Below are positions 52,038 to 60,495 of a stretch of 64,000 bases of DNA, in pieces. Source of the DNA: Fimbriimonadaceae bacterium (GTDB taxonomy: Bacteria > Armatimonadota > Fimbriimonadia > Fimbriimonadales > Fimbriimonadaceae). Both the position numbers and the translations under genes were made by a program. The notes under the pieces were generated by a model. That model did no database searches and was not told the origin of the DNA. It saw only the letters and a program-made list of their open reading frames with translations. The stretch covers positions 183,353-247,352 of the forward strand of contig JALHNM010000004.1 in NCBI GenBank assembly GCA_022843485.1. The letters run 5' to 3'. Every line of letters begins with the position of its first letter. Positions within the stretch are counted from its first letter, which is position 1.

Positions 52038-52877
52038 TCACCAGCGGACGAGCGCTTCCAGAGGCACGAGCCACTCCCCATCGCGCAGGGCTACGAGGCC
52101 GGGGGTCTCGACCCAGTGCTCGCCGACCCGCAGATAAGTGGAGCCGAGCGTCACCCCCACCCGCCCCCCGCGTCCGGAAGCCCACGCGGTCGCTCGGAGC
52201 CGGTCGACCGTTACGGGTCGACCATGGGCACGGGCCCAGCCGGCGAACGGGACGTAGAGGGTTCCGTCCTCGTCGGCGGCGCACCCGGTCACCCGCGTCC
52301 CGGCGATCCACTGGTCGGCTGCGGGGCGGAAGCCCTCCCCGACGTAGACGGCGAGGGCCCAACGGGCCATCGATTCGGCCCGGGCCTGTTCCTCAGCGGC
52401 GGTCGCCACGGCTTGGACGGCGGACAGCGCCCCACCCCACCGGCCCACGACGATGACCGAGGACAGGCCGCGGTGCGTCGACGATCGGGCCCCGAAGGGA
52501 AAGCCGGACGGCGGCATCGGGGATTCCGGGGGCAGTACGGAGGGCCCTAACGGAAAGCTGGGGGGAAGGGCGTCCTCTCCCACGGCCACCGCCGGCCAGA
52601 GGTCCGGGGACGGGGGTTCCCCGAAGAGCATCGTCGCCTCTCCTTTGCGGTTGGGCGACCAGTCGAGAGCCTCCAGGGCCCCGCCGTACAGGGCACCCTC
52701 GCGCTGGAGCGCGTCGAGGGCGCGCTCGGGTCCGATTCCGACCGGCGGTGGGGGCGGACCGGGTGGCCACCAGGACCAGACTCCCAACGCTAGGAACACC
52801 GGGGCGAGAGCCCACGCCACGCGGGAGGGTGTCCAGACTCGGACCCAGAACGGGAGCGGCTCGGGGTGGGAGGTCAC
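52038..52877 (-). CDS. Membrane-anchored protein with copper-amine-oxidase-N-like tail
   Basis: 279 residues. A membrane span (WALAPVFLALGVWSWWPPG) followed by Pro-rich sequence and a globular part. The end (GSTYLRVGEHWVETPGLVAL then RDGEWLVPLEALVRW) resembles the copper amine oxidase N-terminal/stalk-type module of cell-envelope proteins and is shared with the upstream gene. GTG 52877 overlaps the stop of that gene (GTGA), so they are coupled. Function unknown. Confidence 0.7.
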   Translation of the reverse strand: MTSHPEPLPFWVRVWTPSRVAWALAPVFLALGVWSWWPPGPPPPPVGIGPERALDALQREGALYGGALEALDWSPNRKGEATMLFGEPPSPDLWPAVAVGEDALPPSFPLGPSVLPPESPMPPSGFPFGARSSTHRGLSSVIVVGRWGGALSAVQAVATAAEEQARAESMARWALAVYVGEGFRPAADQWIAGTRVTGCAADEDGTLYVPFAGWARAHGRPVTVDRLRATAWASGRGGRVGVTLGSTYLRVGEHWVETPGLVALRDGEWLVPLEALVRW

Positions 52878-53680
52878 CGCCCCTCGAGCCCCTCGAGCGG
52901 GACGAGCCAGTGGCCGTCCTTGAGGGCGACGATCCCGGAGACGGGGCGGGTCCGGCCGCCGACCTTGAGGCTCGGGGCGGCGAGCACGACCACCCCTGCG
53001 CCGGCGTCGAACGACGCTCGCCCGTCCGCCCGGTTCCAGGTCAGCGCCTTGTCCCGGGCGCTGGCCCATTCATCAAGGCGGACGAACACGACGCCCTCCG
53101 GCGAGCGGTAGCTCTGGGTTTGGCGCCCCCCGAGTGCCACGGTGCCGTCCGCTTTCAGCGTCGTCCCGTAAGCGCCCGCCAAGGCATATCGGGCCACGGC
53201 TTCGAACACCGCCAAGTCCTTGCCGTCCGACCGATCACGGGTGAAGACACGAACCATCAAGCCCTCGAATCGAGCAGCGACAAGGAACCCCGCCGCTCCG
53301 CCCTGATCCTCTATCTCGGTGATGCGGACTTGGGACCCTAGCCCGAAGCCTGAGGGTGCCTCCTCGCGTAATGGGACCGCCAGATTCGTCAAGGACAACT
53401 CTTGCCACCGATCTTCCCGCTCGGCCAGCGGCTCCACGGTTGCGCCGACCTCGAGTCGCCGACCGAGCGAGTCCACAAAGACGACTTCGGCGGCTACCGT
53501 CCGACGACCGACGAAGGTCTTGAGGACCGAGGTAAAGCCTGCCCTTCCCACCGAATCGACCAGGACAGCTTCCCGTAGGTCTCCGGATGATTGGGCGGCG
53601 GCCATCGACGCTGCGAGTAGAGCGAGGACGGTGGCGGAGAGGAAACGTGAGTGCTGCTGTGTGAGGTGCTTCAAGTACAT
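52874..53680 (-). CDS. Secreted paralogue with copper-amine-oxidase-N-like tail
   Basis: 268 residues. Signal peptide (RFLSATVLALLAASMAAAQS). The C-terminal ~100 residues repeat the layout of the downstream gene: a YALAGAYGTTLKADG segment, VVFVRLDEWASARDKALTW, and SGIVALKDGHWLVPLEGLEG. ATG 53680 lies four bases after the split transglutaminase-like gene; TTG 53701 is an alternative. Operon with its neighbours; function unknown. Confidence 0.7.
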   Translation of the reverse strand: MYLKHLTQQHSRFLSATVLALLAASMAAAQSSGDLREAVLVDSVGRAGFTSVLKTFVGRRTVAAEVVFVDSLGRRLEVGATVEPLAEREDRWQELSLTNLAVPLREEAPSGFGLGSQVRITEIEDQGGAAGFLVAARFEGLMVRVFTRDRSDGKDLAVFEAVARYALAGAYGTTLKADGTVALGGRQTQSYRSPEGVVFVRLDEWASARDKALTWNRADGRASFDAGAGVVVLAAPSLKVGGRTRPVSGIVALKDGHWLVPLEGLEGR

Positions 53681-53684
53681 GGTC

Positions 53685-54242
53685 TTAATCAAGTTCCTCA
53701 ATGAACCAGCTCACTGTCCTAAACGGGATGTAGCTCGAACCGATTCGATCTACGTAGTTGTCCGCGACGCCGGTCCAATCGAGAAGGAAGTTCCACTGCC
53801 AATAGCTCTGTTCATCAAGGCCAGACGGTGGGCCGAAAAGCGCAACGAGCCCCGGCAAGTACTTTTGCGCCGCGCAGGCGTCATAAGTTTGTAGGCCAGA
53901 GCGGTTGACAGAGTGAAAGTTAAAGTTGTACTGGCTGTATTCTCCTAAGTTTGAGGGGTTCTTGCCGATCCCAGCGATCGGCTGTGTGCGAAACGGCACG
54001 TTCATGTTGCTGCGCCGCGCGAAGAACCTGATCAGCCCGACTTCGGAGCCAAGCGCCTGGCTTGCCAGGGAGAAATAGCCACTGACGTCAAGGCAGTCCA
54101 TGAGCGCTGTTGCTCCCGACGCTCGAACGTCGAAGAACGATTTCAAAGAATACCGTTTCCCGACGAAGTTCACGAAGTGCGGTGTCGCAGGAACGTACCA
54201 TGCGTTAATCTGATACAGACCCCTGTGATCGCGTGTCGACAA
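53685..54242 (-). pseudogene. Transglutaminase-like gene, 3' part (frameshifted)
   Basis: About 180 residues carrying what looks like the catalytic triad of a transglutaminase-like fold: Cys in TALMDCLDVSGYFSLASQAL, His in YNFNFHSVNRSG, and Asp in LQTYDACAAQKYLP. It has no signal peptide and no own ribosome site. Its sequence continues that of the 54170-54829 frame after a one-base shift in the CCCC run at 54220-54223 (G4 on the coding strand); one extra G would restore ...AITGGLYQINAWY. Base composition is less GC-rich than neighbours. Could be a disrupted gene, a sequencing indel or programmed slippage. Confidence 0.6.
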
Positions 54243-54829
54243 TCGCTCTTCTCCGTCAACCCGTTTGCCCAGAGGCAGACGTCCTGTAGGGCCTCGACCC
54301 AGTTTTGCGAGGCCATGAGGCCGGTCGGCTGGCTCTGCACGAGGAACGCCCGGCAGTCCAGCCAGGACACGCCCGTCTCGAAGTAGGGGGCGCCGGACTC
54401 GAACGTGAACTCGACGTTCAGTTGGCCCTTCGTGACGACGTTCGGTAAGCCAATGAGCTGCGTCTCGAAGATTACGTCGACTGGTCCCTGAGGACAGGTG
54501 AGTTGGGTCGTGGTGGTCGTGATGGGGAAAGTACCTGCCAGGGAGGCGTAGGATCCGGTGCTTGAGACGCTGTACGTCGCCGCCGAGCCCGTGTACCGGA
54601 TCTTAAGCCGTACTGTCGGCTGCGACCCGCGAACCCAGCAGACCTTGTCGCCACTCGGAACCCCGTCGACGACGAACGACGCGGGCCAAATGAGGCGGTC
54701 GGTGAGCGGGGTGCTGCCGTGGAAGAACTGGGTGCGCTGGCTAAACGGCCCGTCCGCCCAGGCCCCAAGGGCGATGAGCAGGAAAAGGACGACCGTCCCG
54801 AGCCTCGGATTAAGGCGGACTGTGCTCAT
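54170..54829 (-). pseudogene. Transglutaminase-like gene, 5' part (frameshifted)
   Basis: 219-residue frame. Signal peptide (LGTVVLFLLIALGAWADG), a strand-rich domain (SFVVDGVPSGDKVCWVRGSQ, TVRLKIRYTGSAATYSVSS) and a helix (NWVEALQDVCLWANGLTEKS) that leads into the catalytic half encoded in another frame. The last ~20 residues after AITG are the wrong frame. Restored, the protein would have about 381 residues. First gene of the series 54829 to about 52038, possibly to lysS. Promoter at 54836-54864. Confidence 0.6.
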
Positions 54830-54835
54830 GTTCGC

Positions 54836-54864
54836 ACCCTACCTCCTACATCCTGCCAAGTCAA
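54836..54864 (-). promoter_or_regulatory. Promoter with leaderless start for 54829 gene
   Basis: On the minus strand: TTGACT (54864-54859), 17-base spacer, TAGGGT (54841-54836), six bases, then the ATG. A GGAGG lies in the spacer but would not be transcribed if RNA starts at the ATG. Confidence 0.6.
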
Positions 54865-55054
54865 CCGCAAAACAAAAGCTTAACGCTCCCTTAACCGTCG
54901 GCCCCAATTCAGGGGCGATGCCTCGTCACGACTCATAAAAATGAATAAGAAAACGCCAAAAGCCTACCGTCAACGTCGTGTCACGCCCTTGTGACGGGTC
55001 GGGGCGCATCCTTTCGACACCGACCGATCACTTCGGGTCGGATGGGAAAGCCAG

Positions 55055-55678
55055 ATGAGAATCGAACGCACCGCTCGCCCGGCCCGGACCGTCCTGGTCC
55101 TCGCCGCCCTCGCCGCCGCCTGCGCCGCCACCGCGCAGGTCCCTCATTGGGACCAGTCGTGGAACCCGGTGACCAAGCGCGCCGCCCACACCTCCACCGC
55201 CACGATGCCGATGGGCTTGGCGATGCCCCAGATCTGCCGCGACGACTTCGTCCTCGAAGCGGGGACGTCGGTCGGCCGCGTCGATTGGTGGGGCACGGAG
55301 GACGGCACCGTCACGCAGTTCATCATCATTTCTAACTGCAACCACAACTGCACGCCGAAGGCGCAGATCACGAACGAGGTCGTCGTCCCGACCAAGGTCT
55401 TCGCCGGGATCGACTGCCAAGGCAAGATGGTCTATCGGTACTCGGTCGTGCTCGCCACCCCGATCCCTTACGTCGGTGGGTTTAACGGCCGGACCTGGAT
55501 CTCGATCGCGGAGAACGACGCGACGAGTTCGATGGTCGGCGTCCCGCAGTTCAGCTGGTCCGGCGTCCGCCCGATCCGCAACTGCCCCGCGACCGGCTGG
55601 AACAACGTCAACTTCGTCCCGCTCGTCGACGCGTGCGACGGCAAGCGGAACGACCTCGCCTTCGTCCTTTACCCGTAA
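55055..55678 (+). CDS. Small secreted protein, unknown function
   Basis: 207 residues. Signal peptide (VLVLAALAAACAATAQV). The mature part has several Cys (QICRDDF, SNCNHNCTPKA, GIDCQGK, RNCPATG, DACDGK), probably paired outside the cytoplasm, and DDFVLEAGTSVGRVDWWG, a motif common in secreted proteins of planctomycete/armatimonad type. No PEP-CTERM tail. A GGGAAAG ribosome site precedes the ATG, and two hairpins (around 54996-55011 and 55018-55039) lie in the leader region. Confidence 0.72.
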   Translation: MRIERTARPARTVLVLAALAAACAATAQVPHWDQSWNPVTKRAAHTSTATMPMGLAMPQICRDDFVLEAGTSVGRVDWWGTEDGTVTQFIIISNCNHNCTPKAQITNEVVVPTKVFAGIDCQGKMVYRYSVVLATPIPYVGGFNGRTWISIAENDATSSMVGVPQFSWSGVRPIRNCPATGWNNVNFVPLVDACDGKRNDLAFVLYP

Positions 55679-55797
55679 CCTCTCTTGCTGCCTGGCTCTA
55701 CGAGCCGCCTACTCGCACCCTCCCGCCTGCGGGCGGGGGGGCCTTGCTTCTCCTCCTCTCCTCGGGGTTGACCTGAGATTCACCTCTGCCACGACGA

Positions 55798-55827
55798 AGG
55801 GCCCGCCGCGAATCGCGGACGGGCCCT
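55798..55827. terminator. Hairpin between convergent genes
   Basis: AGGGCCCG-CCGCG and CGCGG-A-CGGGCCCT pair over 13 positions with one bulge, loop AAT. It lies between the 55055 gene and the FAS1 gene and could serve both directions; the U-run is weak. Confidence 0.55.
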
Positions 55828-55851
55828 CCTTCGGGGTGGACGGGAAGGCGC

Positions 55852-56409
55852 TTACTTGCCGGTGCAGCTCGAGCAGTCGCCCTTGGCCTTGTTCGAGACC
55901 GCGGTCATGCCGACGTTGGCCGTCTTGGCCGGGGGCATGAGGACACCGTCGATGACGTGGATCACGCCGTTGCTGCCGACGATGTCGGTCTTGACGACGC
56001 GGACGTTGCCGTTGAGCATCACGTTGCCGTTGCGCACGGCGATCATGACCTTGCCGCCCTGGACCGTCTTGGCCTCCTTGAGCTTGACGACGTCCTTGGC
56101 CATCACGTTGCCGGCGACGACGTGATACGTGAGGACTCGCTTCAGGAGTTCCTTGTCCTTACCGACGGCCTCGAGGGTCGCCTTCGGCAGCTTCGCGAAC
56201 GCGGCGTTCGTCGGGGCGAAGACCGTGAACGGGCCCTTGCCGCTCAGGGTCTCGGCGAGGCCTGCCTGCTTGACCAGCGAGACGAGCGTGCTGAAGTCCT
56301 TGTTGCCGGCGGCGATCTCGACGACGGTCTTGGCGGGGGCCATGGCGACGGTGGCCATGCCGATCCCGGCGGCGGCGATGGCGGCGATGCTGATGTTGCG
56401 GAGTGTCAT
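55852..56409 (-). CDS. Secreted FAS1 (fasciclin) domain protein
   Basis: 185 residues. Signal peptide ([19 protein letters not shown]) and one FAS1 domain with both conserved boxes: [17 protein letters not shown] (H1) and [13 protein letters not shown] (H2), plus the intervening YH motif (TYHVVAG). FAS1 proteins act in adhesion or matrix attachment. The C-terminus ends with a Cys pair (CSSCTGK). ATG 56409 starts the signal peptide; a longer frame to 56535 has no similarity. Confidence 0.92.
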   Translation of the reverse strand: MTLRNISIAAIAAAGIGMATVAMAPAKTVVEIAAGNKDFSTLVSLVKQAGLAETLSGKGPFTVFAPTNAAFAKLPKATLEAVGKDKELLKRVLTYHVVAGNVMAKDVVKLKEAKTVQGGKVMIAVRNGNVMLNGNVRVVKTDIVGSNGVIHVIDGVLMPPAKTANVGMTAVSNKAKGDCSSCTGK

Positions 56410-56531
56410 TGTGCGTTTCCGTTCCGGGCGGAGCCCGTCAGGTCGATCTACTGGTGCCGTGATGCGATGGTTCCCGGTAGCATCATCGGAACAGAATATG
56501 AGTCCATTGTCCCTGGCCCGCCCCGTCACGC

Positions 56532-57623
56532 TCACCCGCCCTTAGTCTTGCGGGGGTAAGGGACGAGGAGGATGGGGCGGGTGAGGCGGTCGCCGGGCTT
56601 GCTGGCCCAGCCGGTGAGGAGGCCGTTCTTGCTGGCTTGCAGGATCGCGTGGATGGTGTAGCCGTCCTTGGAGGAGTCGACGAGTTCGGAGAGGAACCTC
56701 GCGCCGATGCCGGGCCGCCAGACGGCGGCGTGGCCCACACCGTCGATGGCGCCCAGCCCGAACACCCACCTGTCGTTCGTGACCCAGAACGCCGAGAAAA
56801 ACTCCCCGACCGTGCCGCCGGAGAGGTCCTCCCACCTCCCGTCGGCCCAGCGCACGTTCTGAGGGACTCCGATCGTCCCTTCCTGGACGGCAATGTCCCC
56901 GTGGTCGTTGACGCACTGGACGTACACCCCGCCCTCGGGCGGGTGGCCGAGGACGGTGAGGCCCTCGCCGCCCGGCCAAGCTACCGCCGTAAGGGTCTTC
57001 TTGAGGACGGAGTCTCCCACCACGTCCGTGTTCCCGTTGACGGCTTTGGCGAGGGCAGTGGAGGGCCCCGGCGCCGGGCCGAGCGCGACGGCGCCGGGGC
57101 CGGGGCCGGGCCGGTAGAGCCAGCCACGCGCGATGGACGACTCGCCTTGCTGGGCCCATCCCACGATCTCCCCCTTGTCGTTCATCCCGAACGTCCAGAG
57201 GAAGATGAGGCCCGGGGGCATGGGGATGAGCCGGAGGCCCTCGGCCTCTGACCAGACGGCGGCCTGGTTCCGCCCCCCGCCGTCGAGCATACAGGCGATC
57301 TCGTTCTTGTCGTTGACCGCCCGCCCGACGGTGAAGCGGAAGCCGCGGTACGTGGGGAGCTGGAACCAGCCCCGGTCTGGGCGCCAGACCCACCCGGGCC
57401 CGACCCAGCGGTTGCCGACGACCCAGCCGTTCGAGTTGACCGAGAACCCCGCCTCCCTCCCGGCCCGCGAGGGCCCGAGGTCGAACATGCGGTACTTCAC
57501 CTCGTCGACGACGGGCAGCCCACCGTGGAGGGCGACGAGGATCAGGGCGCTAGCCGACAACACTCCGCAAGAGTACCATGACTTTTGACTCATCGTCGGC
57601 TGGCCCCCGATCGAATCGAACAT
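56532..57623 (-). CDS. HAF-repeat secreted protein, copy 1
   Basis: 363 residues. A hydrophobic N-terminal segment ([20 protein letters not shown]) exports the protein. Repeats of the HAF type follow: [65 protein letters not shown]. The family is of unknown function, probably a propeller. Start ATG 57623 chosen because TATAAG lies six bases upstream; ATG 57593 is an alternative. Copy 2 is at 59295-60323; two DNA blocks of 80 and 117 bases are identical between them. Confidence 0.82.
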   Translation of the reverse strand: MFDSIGGQPTMSQKSWYSCGVLSASALILVALHGGLPVVDEVKYRMFDLGPSRAGREAGFSVNSNGWVVGNRWVGPGWVWRPDRGWFQLPTYRGFRFTVGRAVNDKNEIACMLDGGGRNQAAVWSEAEGLRLIPMPPGLIFLWTFGMNDKGEIVGWAQQGESSIARGWLYRPGPGPGAVALGPAPGPSTALAKAVNGNTDVVGDSVLKKTLTAVAWPGGEGLTVLGHPPEGGVYVQCVNDHGDIAVQEGTIGVPQNVRWADGRWEDLSGGTVGEFFSAFWVTNDRWVFGLGAIDGVGHAAVWRPGIGARFLSELVDSSKDGYTIHAILQASKNGLLTGWASKPGDRLTRPILLVPYPRKTKGG

Positions 57624-57629
57624 GAGTGA

Positions 57630-57635
57630 CTTATA
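57630..57635 (-). promoter_or_regulatory. TATAAG box, leaderless start for 57623 gene
   Basis: On the minus strand TATAAG ends six bases before the ATG at 57623; no ribosome site. Confidence 0.4.
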
Positions 57636-57675
57636 GTGATTCAGGGCAATGCTGTGGAACGCCCGGCGGTGAAAA

Positions 57676-59283
57676 ATGAGACCCAACATCTGGATCGCAG
57701 CCCTTCTGCTAGGCCCTTGCGTCGCTCGTGCCCAAGAGGCTTTCTTTAGCTACCAGGTTGTGTCTGGCGAGACCGGCTTCACCAAATTCCCCGTCGGGTT
57801 CTGGTCCGACGCGAACGGGACCTACGCCGCGAACCTGCTCCTGGGTAGCACGACGCAGTCGCGGTGGGACAAGGCGGGCACCGTGACACGGGGCAAACTA
57901 CAGACCGCGGAGAACCCGCCCTTGGACGCCCCCTCCCGGGTGGCGCACGTCAACGACTTCGGCCTCGCGTGCGGGTGGACGAGGAACGACTTGGGTCGCC
58001 TCGTCCCCTGCACGTGGGACACGAGCACGTTCCTCTCCGCGATCCAGGCGTCGGCCATCGCCTCGCCCGACCCGAACTTCCCGAACGGGGAGGCGTTCAT
58101 GGTGAACCGCGTGGGGTGGGTCGTCGGTTACTTCGCCGCCGCCCAGTCGCTCGCCGGGAACCAGGACGCGTTCGTGAAGGACGGGCCGTTGGCACTGGCC
58201 CTCCCTGAGCCGATGGGCTTCTCCGAGACCCGCGCCCTCTGCATCAACGGCAAGTCGGGTACGCCCACGGTCTACCGGATCGGCGGGTGGAAGCGAAGCC
58301 CCGGCGGCCACACCCGCGCCATGTTGTGGAAGCGGGACGCGGGCTTCTGGGTCGAAGAGGCCTTCAACGACCCGGACAACGTCCTGAGCAGCCGCGTGAC
58401 CTGGGTCGCCGACGTCAACGACAACGGTGTCTTGGTCGGCCGGATCGAGCCGTACACCATCGGCATCGCGTCCCTCGAGCCGCTCGACCAGAACGAGGCC
58501 GGGGGCCTCTTCGTCTACGCCCCGGGCGACAAGGTGCGCCGGGTCAGCCTTCCCGGCCTCGGGGCCGCCGTGCCGGTGCGGATCAACGGGAGCCGCGAGA
58601 TCCTCGTGAACCGGGACGATAACGGCGTCGACCGCGCCTACATCGTGGTCCCGCCCTCGACCACCGACCCGCGGGTGACTGGCTCGGTCTTCGACCTTCA
58701 AGCGGTGATGACGTACAAGGACGCCTTCGGCAAGGTCGATCAGGCGTTCGAGTTTCGAGACGGCCGTAGGTGGTCCGGGTACGGGTTCGTCGGGACAGTG
58801 CGGACGTCAGCGGTCGCGTTCGCGGATCCCCTGTTCACGAAACCGCCGTTGACGGTCGAAAGCCCTCAATTCTTCGGGTTCATCGTGCAGGGTGGCGACG
58901 TCCAAAGTCTGCAGTCCTTGGACGGGGACACTCTCCGGCTCTCATGGAGCGGGGCAGCGACAACGATCACGGTTCGGGCACAGGGCGCCGGCACCACTTC
59001 GAGCTATCAGCTCCCAATCACTTTGAGGAAGCTGACGGCAGGGGAATACAAGGTCAAGGTGACGTTCATCTCTGTCGACGAGCAAAGTGAGTCCGGCAGA
59101 GGCCCCTACACGCTGACCTCCGACTTCCTGACGTATCGAGGCACCCGAGTGTCCAACCCAGACTTCTGGAACGCCGGAGGCGGACAGTTCCAGTACCGCG
59201 CAAAACTCGAGTTCACGGCCACGATGACCTCCGGCACGGCCTCCGTCGAGATCGAGCGCGTCGCTTTCGCGCGGGAGTTCTGA
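57676..59283 (+). CDS. Secreted HAF-like protein with C-terminal sandwich domain
   Basis: 535 residues. Signal peptide (IWIAALLLGPCVARAQEA). N-terminal ~320 residues show degenerate HAF-like repeats (HVNDFGLACGWTRNDLGRLV, VNRVGWVVGYFAAA, VADVNDNGVLVGRIE, INGSREILVNRDDNGV). The last ~200 residues form another beta domain (TFISVDEQSESGRGPYTL). It lies between, and opposite to, the two near-identical HAF genes, so the three form a secreted-protein locus. The ATG at 57676 is only 53 bases from the divergent start. Confidence 0.78.
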   Translation: MRPNIWIAALLLGPCVARAQEAFFSYQVVSGETGFTKFPVGFWSDANGTYAANLLLGSTTQSRWDKAGTVTRGKLQTAENPPLDAPSRVAHVNDFGLACGWTRNDLGRLVPCTWDTSTFLSAIQASAIASPDPNFPNGEAFMVNRVGWVVGYFAAAQSLAGNQDAFVKDGPLALALPEPMGFSETRALCINGKSGTPTVYRIGGWKRSPGGHTRAMLWKRDAGFWVEEAFNDPDNVLSSRVTWVADVNDNGVLVGRIEPYTIGIASLEPLDQNEAGGLFVYAPGDKVRRVSLPGLGAAVPVRINGSREILVNRDDNGVDRAYIVVPPSTTDPRVTGSVFDLQAVMTYKDAFGKVDQAFEFRDGRRWSGYGFVGTVRTSAVAFADPLFTKPPLTVESPQFFGFIVQGGDVQSLQSLDGDTLRLSWSGAATTITVRAQGAGTTSSYQLPITLRKLTAGEYKVKVTFISVDEQSESGRGPYTLTSDFLTYRGTRVSNPDFWNAGGGQFQYRAKLEFTATMTSGTASVEIERVAFAREF

Positions 59284-59294
59284 CGCGGGGCGGC

Positions 59295-60323
59295 TCACCC
59301 GCCCTTCGTCCTCCTCGGGTAAGGGACGAGGAGGATGGGGCGGGTGAGGCGGTCGCCGGGCTTGCTGGCCCAGCCGGTGAGGAGGCCGTTCTTGCTCGCC
59401 TGGAGGACGGCGTGGATGGTGTAGCCGAGCTTCGAGTCGTCGACGAGGTCGGCGAGGACCCGCGTCCCTACCCCCGGCCTCCAGATCGCGGCGTGGGGCA
59501 CGCCGTCTAGCCACGTCGCCCCGAACACCCAGCGCTCGTCCGTGATCCAGAACGCGCCCCACCCCTGCCCGGTGCCCGGGAAACTGCCGAGGTCCTCCCA
59601 CCTCCCGTCGCTCCAACGCACGTCCTGCTTCACGCCGACCGTGCCCTCGGTCACGGTGATGTCACCGAGGTCGTTGACGCTCTCGACGTACACCCCGCCC
59701 TCGGGCGGGTGGCCGAGGACGGTGAGGCCCTCGCCGCCCGGCCAAGCTACCGCCGTAAGGGTCTTCTTGAGGACGGAGTCTCCCACCACGTCCGTGTTCC
59801 CATTGACGGCTTTCGCGAGGGCACTGAAGGGCCCTGCCGCGGGGCCGAGGGCGACCGTGCCCTGGCCCGGGCGGTAGAGCCAGCCGCGCGCGACCGACGA
59901 CTCGCCCTGTTGCGCCCACCCGACGATCTCCCCCTTGTTGTTCATCCCGAACGTCCAGAGGAAGATGAGGCCCGGGGGCATGGGGATGAGCCGGAGCCCC
60001 TCGGCCTCCGACCAGACGGCGGCCTGGTTCCGTCCCCCTCCGTCGAGCATGCAGGCGATCTCGTTACGGTCGTTGACGGCCCTCCCGACGGTGAAGCGGA
60101 AGCCCCGGTAGGTGGGGAGCTGGAACCAGCCCCGGTCCGGACGCCAGACCCAGCCAGGCCCGACCCAGCGGTTCCCGACGACCCACCCGTTCGAGTTGAC
60201 CGAGAACCCCGCCTCCCGCCCCGTCCGCGCTGGCCCGAGGTCGAACATCCGGTACCGGACGTCCTCCACCTCCGGCAGACCCCCACCGAGAGCCACGAGC
60301 GCGAGGAAGGGAGTGAGGTTCAC
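59295..60323 (-). CDS. HAF-repeat secreted protein, copy 2
   Basis: 342 residues, paralogue of the 56532 product with the same order of repeats ([56 protein letters not shown]) and the same C-terminal end ([20 protein letters not shown]). The signal segment is short (LTPFLALVALGGGLPEV) and differs from copy 1, as does the stretch around residues 235-270. GTG start at 60323 with TAACTT six bases upstream on the minus strand. Confidence 0.82.
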   Translation of the reverse strand: MNLTPFLALVALGGGLPEVEDVRYRMFDLGPARTGREAGFSVNSNGWVVGNRWVGPGWVWRPDRGWFQLPTYRGFRFTVGRAVNDRNEIACMLDGGGRNQAAVWSEAEGLRLIPMPPGLIFLWTFGMNNKGEIVGWAQQGESSVARGWLYRPGQGTVALGPAAGPFSALAKAVNGNTDVVGDSVLKKTLTAVAWPGGEGLTVLGHPPEGGVYVESVNDLGDITVTEGTVGVKQDVRWSDGRWEDLGSFPGTGQGWGAFWITDERWVFGATWLDGVPHAAIWRPGVGTRVLADLVDDSKLGYTIHAVLQASKNGLLTGWASKPGDRLTRPILLVPYPRRTKGG

Positions 60324-60329
60324 CCCGCA

Positions 60330-60335
60330 AAGTTA
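60330..60335 (-). promoter_or_regulatory. TAACTT box, leaderless start for 60323 gene
   Basis: On the minus strand TAACTT is followed by six bases and the GTG start. No ribosome site. Confidence 0.4.
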
Positions 60336-60447
60336 CCCCGCTCCTCCGGCCGATGTCTCCTCAGATCTCGCGCGACCAATCTCTAAGCCCTCCGACCCCC
60401 TCGCTGGAACCCGGGGGGTATCCTTCGCGTTAACGTGAGTGTAGAAC

Positions 60448-60464
60448 GCTCAAGTGAATTGAGC
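60448..60464 (+). promoter_or_regulatory. Inverted repeat upstream of dnaK
   Basis: GCTCAA-GTGAA-TTGAGC, perfect 6-bp arms, 32 bases before the dnaK ATG. It matches neither CIRCE nor the usual HAIR (HspR) orientation; a candidate heat-shock operator. Confidence 0.45.
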
Positions 60465-60495
60465 AGTCGCACGAAGGAGTAGTACGGAGAACGAG

